The notes under the pieces were generated by a model. The model did not search any database and was not told the origin of the DNA. It saw only the letters and a program-made list of their open reading frames with translations. A program made the position numbers and the translations under genes. 64,000 nt of DNA, taken from Gammaproteobacteria bacterium (lineage in GTDB: Bacteria; Pseudomonadota; Gammaproteobacteria; Pseudomonadales; Azotimanducaceae). The first letter of the stretch is position 1, and every line of letters begins with the position of its first letter. The stretch covers positions 316,339-380,338 of the forward strand of contig VXNM01000008.1 of assembly GCA_009840545.1 (NCBI GenBank), read 5' to 3'. Shown here piece after piece: positions 36,809 through 47,300 of the stretch.

Positions 36809-38884
36809 CTAGTTTGCTAAATCTCTCAGCAAAGATTCCTGAGCACTCAATGGTGCCTCGTTTGTTCCATTGCACTCCTGTGGCTCATAAGAGCCATCGG
36901 GCTGGAGCAACCATGCCTGACTATTGTCTTGAAGGTAATTGTCCAAACTATGACACGCGATTCGGTCCGCAAGTTCCTTGTTTTCAATCGGATAGCAGGT
37001 TTCCACCCGACGGAAGAAATTTCGCGCCATCCAATCCGCACTGGATAAGTAAGTCTCTGAATTTCCAGCATTTTCAAATCGGAAAATTCGGGCGTGCTCC
37101 AAGAATCGTCCAATGATGGATCGAACCTCGATATTCTCTGAAACTCCTTCCACTCCAGGACGTAATGAACACATTCCTCGAACGATTAGTTTGACCTTCA
37201 CTCCTGCCTGGGAGGCTCGATACAACTCCTGAATAATCTCCGGTTCGACCAAAGAGTTCATTTTTGCGACAACACCTGAAGGACGACCTTCATTGTGGTG
37301 TTCAATTTCTCTCTGAACGAACTTGCACATCGAGTCGTGGAGAGTGAAAGGCGATTGCAGGACCTTCTTGAGCTTGCCTGACTGACCAGTCGAAGTAAGT
37401 TGTCGGAAGAGCTGCTGGACATCGTCACCAATGTCGGGATCACAGGTCATCAGTCCATAGTCGGTGTATACGCGAGCTGTTCCTGCGTGGTAGTTTCCAG
37501 TGCCTAGGTGCACGTAGCGCCGTAATCCATCCCGTTCGCGACGAATTACTAGGATCATTTTGGAGTGCGTCTTATATCCGACGACACCATAAACCACTTG
37601 AGCCCCTGCTTCCTGAAGCTCGGTAGCAAGTTCGATATTGTCCGCTTCGTCGAATCGTGCACGCAACTCGATCACTACCAAGACTTCTTTCCCTCGCGAT
37701 GCCGCGTCAATGAGAGCTTTGACGACGGCTGAGTCAGAGCCTGTCCGATAGAGCGTTTGTCGGATTGCGAGAACATCGGGATCACGTGCAGCTTGCCGCA
37801 AGAATTCAAGCACTGGGACAAACGATTCAAAAGGATGATGCAATAGCACGTCTCCGTCGCGGACCACATCGAAGACATTCGAGACACGATTGAGCCGATC
37901 GGGAATGCTGGGAGAGAAGCTCGAAAATTTCAAACTTGGTCTGTCTACCAAGTCGGGAATCCGGTTCAGGCGCATTAAGTTCACCGGTCCGTTGCAGAGA
38001 TAGACATCTGCCTTTGTCAGTCCGAACTGTGCACTCAGGAAGTCTCGAACGGGTTCTGGACATGAACTGTCAATTTCCATGCGAACTTCGTCCCCAAAAC
38101 GTCTGCTCGGCAACTCACCCTCTAGTGCATGCCGCAAGTCGGTAATTTCTTCTTCGTCGACAAACAAGTCGCTGTTTCGAGTCACCCGAAACTGATGGCA
38201 TCCAGTGACTTCCATACCTTGAAAGAGATCGCCGACGCGAGCATGAATGATGGAACTCAAGAACACAAAATCGAAGTCATGCGTCGCGACTTCTGGAGGC
38301 AACTTAACGACTCGGGGCAGGGCACGCGGAGCTTGGACAACCGCCATACCACCCTTTCTTCCAAACGCGTCTTGACCATCCAGTGTGACAATGAAATTCA
38401 AGCTCTTGTTCAACACCCTTGGAAACGGATGAGCTGGATCGAGACCCATGGGACTGAGAATTGGAGCGAGTTCTTCCTTGAAATACTCGTCGACCCACTT
38501 TCGTTGCTCGTCGTTCCACTCCTCTCGACGAAGAAAGTAGATTCCCTCTGCACGCAGTGACGGCCAGAGCATTTCGTTCAAGACAACGTACTGGTCGTTG
38601 ACTATCTCATGAGTTACGACAGAAATTTGTGCAAGCTGATCTTCAGCAGACATGTTGTCCGGACCACGCTGACCCGAGCCAAATTCAACCTGCTGTTTGA
38701 GTCCAGCTACTCTAATCTCGAAAAACTCGTCCAAATTGGAACTTGCAATGCACAAGTACCGAAGGCGTTCCAATAGGGGGTAAGAATCCCGTTTGGCTTG
38801 AGCCAAAACGCGACGATTGAACTCAAGCAGTGAGAGTTCCCGATTAATGTACAGTTCGGGATCAGTGAGGTCTCTGGAATTCAT
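36809..38884 (-). CDS. ppk1: Polyphosphate kinase 1
   Basis: The 691-residue protein shows the PPK1 order: N-terminal domain starting ELYINRELSLLEFNRRVL, head domain, then the PLD-like catalytic half with AIRQTLYRTGSDSAVVKAL, VELRARFDEADNI, GYKTHSKMILV (the autophosphorylated His region), RYVHLGTGNYH and SSADWMARNF. It reversibly makes polyphosphate from ATP. The frame is open further upstream to 39067, but that extension would run over cmoA and lacks family sequence, so the ATG at 38884 is chosen; it gives the normal family length. Only 33 bases then separate it from the divergent cmoA start. Ppx/GppA, its likely counterpart, is encoded at 21.7 kb. Confidence 0.95.
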   Translation of the reverse strand: MNSRDLTDPELYINRELSLLEFNRRVLAQAKRDSYPLLERLRYLCIASSNLDEFFEIRVAGLKQQVEFGSGQRGPDNMSAEDQLAQISVVTHEIVNDQYVVLNEMLWPSLRAEGIYFLRREEWNDEQRKWVDEYFKEELAPILSPMGLDPAHPFPRVLNKSLNFIVTLDGQDAFGRKGGMAVVQAPRALPRVVKLPPEVATHDFDFVFLSSIIHARVGDLFQGMEVTGCHQFRVTRNSDLFVDEEEITDLRHALEGELPSRRFGDEVRMEIDSSCPEPVRDFLSAQFGLTKADVYLCNGPVNLMRLNRIPDLVDRPSLKFSSFSPSIPDRLNRVSNVFDVVRDGDVLLHHPFESFVPVLEFLRQAARDPDVLAIRQTLYRTGSDSAVVKALIDAASRGKEVLVVIELRARFDEADNIELATELQEAGAQVVYGVVGYKTHSKMILVIRRERDGLRRYVHLGTGNYHAGTARVYTDYGLMTCDPDIGDDVQQLFRQLTSTGQSGKLKKVLQSPFTLHDSMCKFVQREIEHHNEGRPSGVVAKMNSLVEPEIIQELYRASQAGVKVKLIVRGMCSLRPGVEGVSENIEVRSIIGRFLEHARIFRFENAGNSETYLSSADWMARNFFRRVETCYPIENKELADRIACHSLDNYLQDNSQAWLLQPDGSYEPQECNGTNEAPLSAQESLLRDLAN

Positions 38885-38917
38885 CGGAGATAACTGGCAC
38901 TTTGCTACTATCGTACC

Positions 38918-39637
38918 ATGTCGAAAACGACCGTAGATTCGCTTCGAGACCAGATTTACCGCGCCAAACAACCTAAAGTCGATAGGTTTGAGTTCAATTC
39001 GCAAGTGGTTTCGGTGTTCCCAGATATGATTCGGAGGTCGATTCCTGGATACGACACAATCATCCACTTATCTGGTGTATTAGCAGCCCAATACCTCACT
39101 CCAGGCTCGCGATGCTACGATTTGGGCTGTTCTTTAGGGGCCACAACCGCGTCTGTTTTAGATTCGATTGGCGAGATGCCTGTGAACATTGAGTCCGTTG
39201 ATGCCTCAGGACCAATGATCGAGGAGGCAAGCAACCGTATCACAGACTCGCGTGTGCATTTTCAACAGGCGGACATTCGTAAAGTCTCGTTCAGACCTGC
39301 GTCAGTGGTAATTCTGAACTTCGTTTTGCAATTCTTACCCCCTGAGGACAGGTTCACTCTCTTGAATACTGTACGCAATACTATGAATCCTGATGGCTTG
39401 CTCATAATTTCTGAGAAGGTCGAGTTCACTGAGGAATTTGATGAGATCCATACTGAGTTCAAAAGGTCAAACAGCTATAGCGACCTCGAGATTGCCCAAA
39501 AGCGACAAGCACTGGAACGTGTGATGCAAATTGACTCAGAACACACACACTTAAACCGTCTGTACGAAGCTGGATTTCGTAGACCGCGAAGATGGTTTCA
39601 GTGTCTTAACTGGGTTTCCTTTATCGCCAATGCATGA
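38918..39637 (+). CDS. cmoA: Carboxy-S-adenosyl-L-methionine synthase
   Basis: A 239-residue SAM-fold enzyme (E. coli CmoA is 247). It has the CmoA opening DQIYRAKQPKVDRFEFNSQV, motif I CYDLGCSLGATT near 66-77 and the segment DIRKVSFRPASVVILNFVLQFLPPEDR. CmoA converts SAM and prephenate to carboxy-SAM, the donor used by CmoB to make 5-oxyacetyl-uridine at tRNA position 34. Stop and start of cmoA and cmoB overlap as ATGA (39634-39637), so the pair is coupled. It shares a very short divergent control region with ppk1. Confidence 0.94.
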   Translation: MSKTTVDSLRDQIYRAKQPKVDRFEFNSQVVSVFPDMIRRSIPGYDTIIHLSGVLAAQYLTPGSRCYDLGCSLGATTASVLDSIGEMPVNIESVDASGPMIEEASNRITDSRVHFQQADIRKVSFRPASVVILNFVLQFLPPEDRFTLLNTVRNTMNPDGLLIISEKVEFTEEFDEIHTEFKRSNSYSDLEIAQKRQALERVMQIDSEHTHLNRLYEAGFRRPRRWFQCLNWVSFIANA

Positions 39638-40548
39638 GCTTTAGAGAGCAACTGCAATTCAACTGGCAGCGGGTTGGGTTTTCTACACCTATCACCCAGA
39701 TCAACGATGGAAACCTGAAGAATTGGCTGAATGTACTAGATCGACTGCCTTGTATCGGGTCGACTACAACGGAACTAGATGAACTCGTTCGAGTCTCTGT
39801 GCCTCGCCTCTCTTCCAAGAAGTGTGACTTGATTTCAAGCGCTGTGGATGCGCTTATTCCTTGGCGTAAAGGTCCCTTTTCGTTGTTTGGTCTTGAAATC
39901 GATGCGGAGTGGAGATCAGACCTGAAGTGGAAGCGAATTGTCGACAAGATTGATTTGTCTTCGAAACGGGTGCTGGATATCGGGTCGGGCAATGGTTACT
40001 TTGGCTTTCGAATGCTCGAAGCAGGGGCGGAGACAGTTACGGGTTTGGATTCATCCATGTTGCCAGTAATGCAGGCAGCTCTCATTAACCATTTCGCAAA
40101 GCTGCCTAATATCGTACTGCCGGTAAGATTCGGCGTAGACGATTGGGCACTAAAGTATGACGTAGCCTTTTCCATGGGAGTTGTTTATCACCAACGGAAT
40201 CACAGAGCTCACATAGCGGGTCTGTACGAGTCGTTACATAAAGGAGGATTAGCGGTGTTGGAAACCATAGTTGCTGATTCACCCATCTATCCAAAGGATC
40301 GATACGCTGGGATGCGAAATGTCTGGTGCATTCCCAGTCTTGAGTCGATTTCGGACGCAATGACTGCTGAAGGCTTTTCTAGTGTTCGAGTTGCAGATGT
40401 AACAGTAACAACATCCTCCGAGCAAAGAACCACACAGTTCATGCCCTTTAGGTCACTAGCGAATGTACTGTCACCGACCGATCCCAAGCTGACAATAGAA
40501 GGCTATCCTGCGCCAAAGCGAGCGGTGATTCTTGCGGAAAAGCACTAA
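39634..40548 (+). CDS. cmoB: tRNA U34 carboxymethyltransferase
   Basis: The 304-residue protein (E. coli 323) matches CmoB: an N-terminal helical part with LIPWRKGPFSLFGLEIDAEWRSD in the middle, motif I VLDIGSGNGYFGFRM near 112-126, then SMGVVYHQRNH, YPKDRYAGMRNVWCIPS and QRTTQFMPFRSL. It transfers the carboxymethyl group of carboxy-SAM to 5-hydroxyuridine at tRNA position 34. Slightly short at the N-terminus but with all core segments. Translationally coupled to cmoA. Confidence 0.94.
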   Translation: MSFREQLQFNWQRVGFSTPITQINDGNLKNWLNVLDRLPCIGSTTTELDELVRVSVPRLSSKKCDLISSAVDALIPWRKGPFSLFGLEIDAEWRSDLKWKRIVDKIDLSSKRVLDIGSGNGYFGFRMLEAGAETVTGLDSSMLPVMQAALINHFAKLPNIVLPVRFGVDDWALKYDVAFSMGVVYHQRNHRAHIAGLYESLHKGGLAVLETIVADSPIYPKDRYAGMRNVWCIPSLESISDAMTAEGFSSVRVADVTVTTSSEQRTTQFMPFRSLANVLSPTDPKLTIEGYPAPKRAVILAEKH

Positions 40549-40683
40549 GTCCATTCGAATCACTGTGCTCAGTTCGAAGTGAGTCTGAACACCAACTCTG
40601 CAGAATCCTATAGTGCACGCCGCCTCGGATTAGGAAACTACGCATAATTGAACCTAAGTCCTTCTGTATAGACCAATCCTCTA

Positions 40684-41073
40684 ATGACCAGCCTGTTTGG
40701 ATTGTCTTACTTCCGTTATAGGCGTAGGCATGCACGCATTCTTGAGATCTACGAGATCTTTCTCGATTCGCCTAAACGGCTCTTGCACCCAATAGAAATA
40801 TCCAGAGAGTGTGGCCTACACATGCTCGATGTCATCGACACCTTGGATCGAGCTCCTGAAATATTCTTACGGGTTCCGTCCGGTCGGGAAACTACAACAA
40901 AATACGGTTTGCGACCCGCTGTTGCGGTTCAAGAACATGAAGAAATCGAAGAATTTATTCGTAAGCGTGTGTTTCATGAAACTCTCTACTTTTATGGAAT
41001 CCTCGTCGTCGTGATCCTCACTGTTGTGGTTTTAGGACTCTCTCTGCTTCCCTATCTCGTTACGCTGTTTTGA
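40684..41073 (+). CDS. Small tail-anchored membrane protein with wHTH-like N-terminus
   Basis: An unrecognised 129-residue protein. The first 75 residues are basic and helical; IYEIFLDSPKRLLHPIEIS followed by CGLHMLDVIDTLDRAPEIF has the helix-turn-helix plus wing rhythm of a small winged helix. Residues about 103-127 form one strongly hydrophobic helix at the C-terminus, so it should be a cytoplasmic domain anchored by its tail. It follows cmoB by 135 bases and precedes an acyl-CoA dehydrogenase gene by 52 on the same strand. No function is proposed. Confidence 0.66.
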   Translation: MTSLFGLSYFRYRRRHARILEIYEIFLDSPKRLLHPIEISRECGLHMLDVIDTLDRAPEIFLRVPSGRETTTKYGLRPAVAVQEHEEIEEFIRKRVFHETLYFYGILVVVILTVVVLGLSLLPYLVTLF

Positions 41074-41125
41074 TTGCCATTGAACGCGACTCGGCGACCC
41101 TCGACTCTTTCTAGTTACGTAACCC

Positions 41126-42241
41126 GTGCCTGAGTCACTCAACGACATCCAACGCCAGTTTCTCAATTCTGTCGAAGAATTGTGTGAAGAAATTTCACAA
41201 ATCCTAATTTCGGACATGGATTCGTCGGACCAGACCACCCAAATCCGCCGGCTGTCAATAGAAGCTGGAATCTGGTCGTTTCATCATCCTTCCGATCTGG
41301 GCGGAAGACCCCAATCTTCTCTCGTAGAACTGGTCTTGCTTCATGAAAGCTTGGCTTCTCGGAATTGGACTCGACTAGCGGGCGTAATCGGACCGAGTCC
41401 GGGATTGCTAGCAAACGTGGAAGAACCCCTTCGATCCAAATACTTGAAGCCGTTACTTGCAGGAGAAAAACGAGCTGCATTTGGATTCACGGAGCCTGAC
41501 CACGCGGAGAAGCAAACGTACGGGACCATAGAAGGTGAACACCTTCGTGTCAATGGCCAGAAGTCCTACGTCACCGGAGGAGACACTGCTGACTTCATAA
41601 ACACTTTAGTCCAAATCGAAGACCATGGACCGAGTATGGTCGTAATCGATCGTTCTGCACAGGGCGTCAATGTACAAGAGTCCTTTGGCTCCTCGGATGG
41701 AAGCAGCCACGTATACATTACCTTTCAGGACGTTTGCGTACCTATTTCACATGTGGTCGGAAAACCCGGTAGAGGGCTTCCAAGTGCAATGGGACAGATT
41801 ACAGACACCCGAATGGTCCTTGCAGCACAGAGTTGTGGACTGGCGAAGTGGGTCGTTGACTTTGTTGCTAGTCACATTCAAGCTCCGCACCGCAGTGGCT
41901 CGCCTTTGGCGACGCGGGAAGGAGTCCGACTACGATTCTCCGACATGAGAATTAAGGCATTCGCCATGCGGAGTATGGTCTACCGCACAGCACGTCTAGG
42001 TGACTTAGGCGAGAACGTAATCAACGAAGTCATCGCTTCCAAAGTGTTTGCAACCGAAGAAATTGGAAAAGTCGTGGACAGTGCAATTCAGCTTGTAGGG
42101 GGTAACGCGCTTCAAACTGGCCATCCTCTGGACGATATTCAACGATTAGTTAGATCTTGGAGGCTTGCGGAGGGAGCAAGCGACATACTTCGCCTAAACC
42201 TAGCTAGAGGGTTCCTCGATCTTGAAAAGGGCCGACTCTAG
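41126..42241 (+). CDS. Acyl-CoA dehydrogenase family protein
   Basis: The 371-residue protein has the ACAD layout: helical N-terminal domain, FAD/substrate strand domain with AAFGFTEPDHAEKQTYGTIEG near 112-132 and GQKSYVTGGDTADFINT near 138-154, and a C-terminal helical domain with IQLVGGNALQTGHPLDDIQRLVRS. The segment LAEGASDILRLNLARG carries a Glu where many family members place the catalytic base. It would oxidise an acyl-CoA at the alpha-beta bond, passing electrons to ETF. Start is GTG at 41126. Chain-length preference cannot be read from the sequence. Confidence 0.9.
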   Translation: MPESLNDIQRQFLNSVEELCEEISQILISDMDSSDQTTQIRRLSIEAGIWSFHHPSDLGGRPQSSLVELVLLHESLASRNWTRLAGVIGPSPGLLANVEEPLRSKYLKPLLAGEKRAAFGFTEPDHAEKQTYGTIEGEHLRVNGQKSYVTGGDTADFINTLVQIEDHGPSMVVIDRSAQGVNVQESFGSSDGSSHVYITFQDVCVPISHVVGKPGRGLPSAMGQITDTRMVLAAQSCGLAKWVVDFVASHIQAPHRSGSPLATREGVRLRFSDMRIKAFAMRSMVYRTARLGDLGENVINEVIASKVFATEEIGKVVDSAIQLVGGNALQTGHPLDDIQRLVRSWRLAEGASDILRLNLARGFLDLEKGRL

Positions 42242-42247
42242 GCCGAA

Positions 42248-42820
42248 CTATCCACCAAAACGCTCGCGGTTGTCCTGCTTGGCCTTGTGTCCCTTGCGAA
42301 TCTTGACGAGCACAGCCCCCGTCCCCCCGAGTCGGTTGGGTGCTGTTGTGTAGGCAATGACATCTCGGTGCTGTTTGAGCCAATGCACGACATGGCTTTT
42401 GAGTTGAGCTGGAGGATTCCCTTTCCGACCACGCCCGTGCAAAATCCTTACGCAACGATGGTCGAGATCGATACACTGCTCGATCAAATTCGAGACCAGA
42501 TCTCGGGCTCGCCGAATATCAACTTTATGCAAATCCAGTGATCTTTGGATTGTGTATTTTCCTTCTTGAAATGCTGAAAACACCTTGGGTTGTACACCGT
42601 CCAGCTTCCACTCGACGAAATCGTCTGGTTGAAGCAATTCGACATCCAAATCGCTCAGATCGTCTAGAACTAGGGTCGTCGTTTGACGTTGGGCATCGGC
42701 TCGTCGCTTCGCGTGGTCGAACTTCGGTCTGGGACGATGCTCGTGCCGCGGCTGAACAGACTTGAGAGGACGGACTCCGTGCATCTGATCCTCAAACGAT
42801 GAATGATCCTTGCTTGTCAT
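42248..42820 (-). CDS. Smr domain protein (SmrA/SmrB-like)
   Basis: A 190-residue protein whose C-terminal half is an Smr domain: SLDLHKVDIRRARDLVSNLIE near 90-110 (the LDLHG-type motif, here with K for G), RCVRILHGRGRKGNPPAQLKS with the HGRG loop near 122-125, and a final GGTGAVLVKI strand. The N-terminal half is charged and includes a DDFVEWKLDGVQ segment typical of SmrA/SmrB proteins. Smr domains nick nucleic acids or, in E. coli SmrB, cut mRNA at collided ribosomes; which applies here is not decided by sequence. Converges with the acyl-CoA dehydrogenase gene, leaving 6 bases. Confidence 0.9.
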   Translation of the reverse strand: MTSKDHSSFEDQMHGVRPLKSVQPRHEHRPRPKFDHAKRRADAQRQTTTLVLDDLSDLDVELLQPDDFVEWKLDGVQPKVFSAFQEGKYTIQRSLDLHKVDIRRARDLVSNLIEQCIDLDHRCVRILHGRGRKGNPPAQLKSHVVHWLKQHRDVIAYTTAPNRLGGTGAVLVKIRKGHKAKQDNRERFGG

Positions 42821-43192
42821 ACGTGTTATTGGTTCGATGTTTACTACAAAAGTTGTTTGAAATCAATCTTTTAATCGAAGAAGTGCTTGACGTTAGGAGA
42901 GATGTGATGCGCCTCAACACTCGTGTAGCCAAGCCTTCTGGCGTAAGTACTTTATAACTTCTTTATTCCATTTGTCAATAGGACAAAATTGGGTCCTTGA
43001 CTTAGGCACCAGTGTCTACGAACCGCGTAGTTCATTGCTGAATTGTCTAAACTGCTAAAATCGCCAATCTAATCGGTGCATCTCAACCGAACTCGCGCAC
43101 GCCACTTCCGCCCACCATCACACCAACTAGTTCAACCGGAAAATCTTCATCATTCAAGTTCATGACTCTTCGATTTTCTTAGCTAGAAGTAC
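42821..43192. other. 372-base intergenic region
   Basis: Divergent gap between the Smr gene and the first RND operon, so it should contain both promoters. No RNA gene, open frame or strong repeat is visible. A TTGACT near 42999 has no acceptable -10 at the right distance. Confidence 0.4.
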
Positions 43193-44383
43193 ATGAAGAG
43201 ATTCTTCCAAATACTGCTCAAAATTGGGCGTATACTGCTCATGGTTGGCATTCCGGTGCTTGTGGTTGGACTCGGGTATTGGGGATTTCTGTGGTTCAGT
43301 TCTCAACAACCTGAATTTACTCCCGCCTCAGTCGAACCTCCCGCTTTCCTCGTGGGTGTGGAAACGGCAACACGAGAACCTGTGACCTTTGAGATCATTT
43401 CTCAAGGAACAGCATCTCCTCGAATATCTACAACCTTAGTTTCAGAAGTCAGTGGGCAGATTACCAACGTCACACCTTCTTTTGAAACTGGAGGATTCTT
43501 CACCGAAGGAGACGAACTACTCAACATCGATCCCAGAAACTACGAGACTGTACTTGCGCGAGCGAAGCTCAACTTGGCTCGTGCCAAGACACGACTTGAA
43601 ACGGAAACTGCGCTTACTGGTCACGCATTGGAAGACTGGAAGCGGATACAGGAACTTGATGAATCCAAGATCGAGATTACAGACATCGCTCTTCGCAAAC
43701 CCCAACTCGAGGAGGTAATGGCTGAGTACGAGGCTGCAGAGGCTGAGTTGAAGAAAGCTAACGACGACTTGGATCGAACTACGATTCGTGCTCCGTACGA
43801 CGGTATGATTCTGCAAAAACTAACCGATGTTGGCCAGTTCGTAAATGCGGGTTTTCAGTTGGCACGCATTGTTGCCATAGACTACGCAGAAGTACGTCTT
43901 CCCATTGTGCTGAATGACTTGCAGTTCATTCAACTTCCTCAAGGAACCAACAGCGAGCCCATCCCCGTAACACTGTTTGCAGACATCGGAGGAAAACGAA
44001 GTGAATGGGACGCCCAGGTTGTCCGTACAGAAGGAATTATCGACGAACAGAGCCGAGTAATTCATGCAGTGGCACAAGTTGTGGATCCCTACGGCATGAC
44101 ACAAGAAGGTGAAAGTATCCTAAGATTCGGGACATTCGTTCATGCCAGAATTCGCGGAGACGATGGCGGAGAATTGTTCGTCGTTCCCCGGCATGCCGTG
44201 CGAGATGGATCTACCATGTGGATAGTGATGGAAGACAACACCATCCAACCCCGAGAGGTCTCAATTGTTCGATCTGATGAAGAGTACTCATACATCTCGA
44301 ATGGCATAAACGAAGGAGATGTCTACTGCGTAACGCCGATTGATCGACCCCTCCCCGGAATGAAGGTACGTTTTGATGGATGA
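43193..44383 (+). CDS. RND efflux periplasmic adaptor subunit (MFP)
   Basis: A 396-residue membrane fusion protein: N-terminal anchor helix (about 10-35), first half of the lipoyl/barrel region STTLVSEVSGQITNVTPSFETGG near 85-107, an alpha-helical hairpin (about 120-190) with NLARAKTRLETETAL, then DRTTIRAPYDGMILQKLTDVGQFVNAG, the second lipoyl half, near 195-221, and beta-barrel and proximal domains. It should bridge the RND permease encoded directly downstream to an outer-membrane channel; no channel gene is nearby. Overlaps the permease gene by 8 bases. Confidence 0.92.
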   Translation: MKRFFQILLKIGRILLMVGIPVLVVGLGYWGFLWFSSQQPEFTPASVEPPAFLVGVETATREPVTFEIISQGTASPRISTTLVSEVSGQITNVTPSFETGGFFTEGDELLNIDPRNYETVLARAKLNLARAKTRLETETALTGHALEDWKRIQELDESKIEITDIALRKPQLEEVMAEYEAAEAELKKANDDLDRTTIRAPYDGMILQKLTDVGQFVNAGFQLARIVAIDYAEVRLPIVLNDLQFIQLPQGTNSEPIPVTLFADIGGKRSEWDAQVVRTEGIIDEQSRVIHAVAQVVDPYGMTQEGESILRFGTFVHARIRGDDGGELFVVPRHAVRDGSTMWIVMEDNTIQPREVSIVRSDEEYSYISNGINEGDVYCVTPIDRPLPGMKVRFDG

Positions 44384-47300
44384 CCTTCCCACGCAAGGCG
44401 GAGGCGGCACCTCACTAACCAAGTCGTCCGCGGCCCTACCGTCCACAGACGGTCCACCATTGACTATGCGTCCAGCGTCCGAAGGAATTATCGGATGGTT
44501 TGCGCGTAACCACGTAGCTGCGAACTTACTGATGTTTGCGATAGTCGTTGGAGGCTTGTATACGCTGTTCAACAATTTGAAGAAAGAGACGATGCCTTCA
44601 TTCTCTTTTGATCAGATTCAAGTATTCGTGCCGTTCCGTGGCAGTACTCCGGAAGAAGTCGAAGAAGGTGTCCTCATCAAGATCGAGGAGGCGGTGAAGA
44701 CTGTCGAGGGCGTAGGCGACGTCTACTCAAGCGCAGGAGAAGGCTCGGGATCAGTAAGACTTGAGGTTGCTAGTGGATACGAATTGGAATCGGTACTTGA
44801 TGAAGTGAAGCTCGCTGTCGATTCGATATCCAGCTTTCCAAATGAGTCTGAACGCCCGGTCATTCGCGAGTGGCGAGGATGGGGAGGACCGGGAGTTCTA
44901 AATGTTCAGGTCTACGGAGAAATAGACATTCCGTCTCTCCGAAGTCTTGCCGAGGAAGTTCGGAATGAAATTCTCGAACTTCCTGAAGTATCTCAAGCTG
45001 AATTGTCGGGAGGAGCTTCATCGGAAATCAACATTGAGATTCCTGAAGCAAACCTGCAGCGCTATGGATTGACGTTAAGTGGTGTCGCACAAACAATTCG
45101 TCAATGGTCAGTGGATGTGCCAGGCGGTGGAATCCGGACGGAGGGAGGTTGGATACGCGTTCGTGCTACGGGACAAGCTCACACCGGGGAAGAGTATGAA
45201 GACATCAATCTAATCTCAGGTCCCGACGGCCGACTTGTCAAGCTCGGGGATATTGCCAACGTAATCGACGGCTACTCCGAATCAAATTTTTATGCACTGT
45301 TCGATGGTAAGCCTTCGATCGGGATCCAAGTGGATGCTCGAGATCGCGAGGACGCCCTTCTAATATCTAAAGCGGTGCGTGAGTATGTAGCCACAAAGAA
45401 GCAGGAACTTCCGTCTTCGGTTCAGCTTGATTATTTCGCCGACTCGACGTACTACCTGGATGATCGTCTCAACATGATGATTAAGAACATCGTGCTAGGA
45501 ATCATATTGGTTTTTCTCCTTCTCGGACTCTTCCTCCATCTAAAGATTGCCTTTTGGGTGTGCGTTGGTCTTCCTGTGGCGTTCCTAGGAGCTTTTTGGA
45601 TCTTGCCGTTTACCGGTGTGACCCTCAACATGATCAGCCTCTTCGGATTCATACTTGTGATTGGAATTGTCGTAGACGATGCAATCATCATTGGTGAGGC
45701 GGCGTTTTCCGAGACGGAAAGATACGGCTACAACACAACAAACATCGTGCGCGGTGCCCGTCGTGTAGCGGTGCCGGCAACATTTGGCGTACTGACAACA
45801 GTGGCGGCGTTTGCCCCGTTGCTCTTGTCCACTGCCGGCATGTCAATCATGTTTACCTCAATTGTGTGGGTCGTGATCTTGTGCCTGCTCTTTTCGTTGA
45901 TCGAGTCCAAGTTGATCCTGCCTTCTCACTTATCTCTGATGAGCAGAAAGAGCAAAGTCAAGAGAAGAGGTCCTGCAGACTGGATGGATAGCCTCTTACA
46001 GCTCTTCATCAAGAAGGTCTACCTTCCTCTCCTTCAAGTCGCAATTCGGTTTCGCTATATCACGACCTGTGGCTTCATCGCGCTTCTGCTATTGACATTC
46101 GGGTTCTATCTCAGTCCCTTCATGAAAAAGGAGTTCTTTCCTTCTTTCGAGAACGATTTCATTCGGGTCTCAGTAGAACTCATGGAAGGCTTGCCCGAAA
46201 ACATGATCGTTGCGGTAGTCGAACAAATTACGGAAGCGATGCATGACGTAAACGAAGAAGTGAAAACAGAGACTGGAGCTCTCGAGCCTCCCATTCGCCA
46301 CGTGTTTGCTTGGACAAACGGTGAGACTTCTGGGCAATTGATGGCAGAACTAGCAAAACCTGACGATAGGACTCTGACACCCACCGAGATTTCTCTTCGA
46401 TGGCGAGAAAAGGTGGGAGAAATTGCGGGAACACAGGAAATGGACTTTAGTTCTCAGAATCGTTTTTTCCGTGGTGCGCCCGTAGAGTTCAATCTGTCTG
46501 GCAAGAACTTTCGAGAACTCGATGCAGCAGCTGAAGAATTGGCTGATCATCTGACCAACTACGATGGCTTGATCGAGATACGTACACCAATTAGCACCGG
46601 ACCAGAAGAAATTCGACTAGATGTCAAGCCTGAGGGCGTTGCGCAAAATTTGACCCTGAATTCGCTGGCTCGGCAGGTAAGAGAAGCTTTTCTTGGTGTG
46701 GAGGCCCAGCGTATTCAAAGGGGCGAGCAAGAGTTACGAGTCATTGTCCGCTATCCGAAGAGCGAACGTAGATCCATTGGAAATCTAGAGAACATGATGG
46801 TTCGTTTGCCCGACGGCACGACCACCCTGTTCGATTCGGTCGCCGAATACCGAATAGAACGTGGCTACGGAACAATTCAACGTGTTAATGGAAAGCGAAC
46901 CGTTGCAGTGACCTCGGATGCTGATTTCAGTAAGGTTAGTCCCGCCGACGTGGTAGAGGACGTAAACGACAACTTCATTCCAGAACTGAAGAGACGCTAT
47001 CCAACAGTTTCTGTTGAGAGTGGTGGCGCTGCAAGAGACCAAGCACTTGCGATGGGTGACATGGGGCTTGCGATGCTAATCGCCCTTGTCTCTATCTATG
47101 CACTCATCGCAATTCCGCTCAAGTCCTACCTTCAACCAATCATCATCATGAGTGTGATTCCGTTTGGGTTGATCGGGGCAGTCTTAGGTCATGCGATTCT
47201 CGGAATTCACTTCAACATCGCATCAATGTTTGGGTGTGTCGCACTAACAGGAGTTGTTGTAAACGACAGCCTAATCTTGGTTCACTTTGTGAATCGAAAG

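Noticed and set aside
38885-39067. N-terminal extension of ppk1 to 39067
   Set aside because: The extra 61 residues would run over cmoA on the other strand and have no family character; the ATG at 38884 gives the usual PPK1 start and length.
44376-44575. Frameshift or fusion at the adaptor/permease overlaps
   Set aside because: Both RND pairs simply use overlapping stop/start codons; each product has a complete N-terminus.
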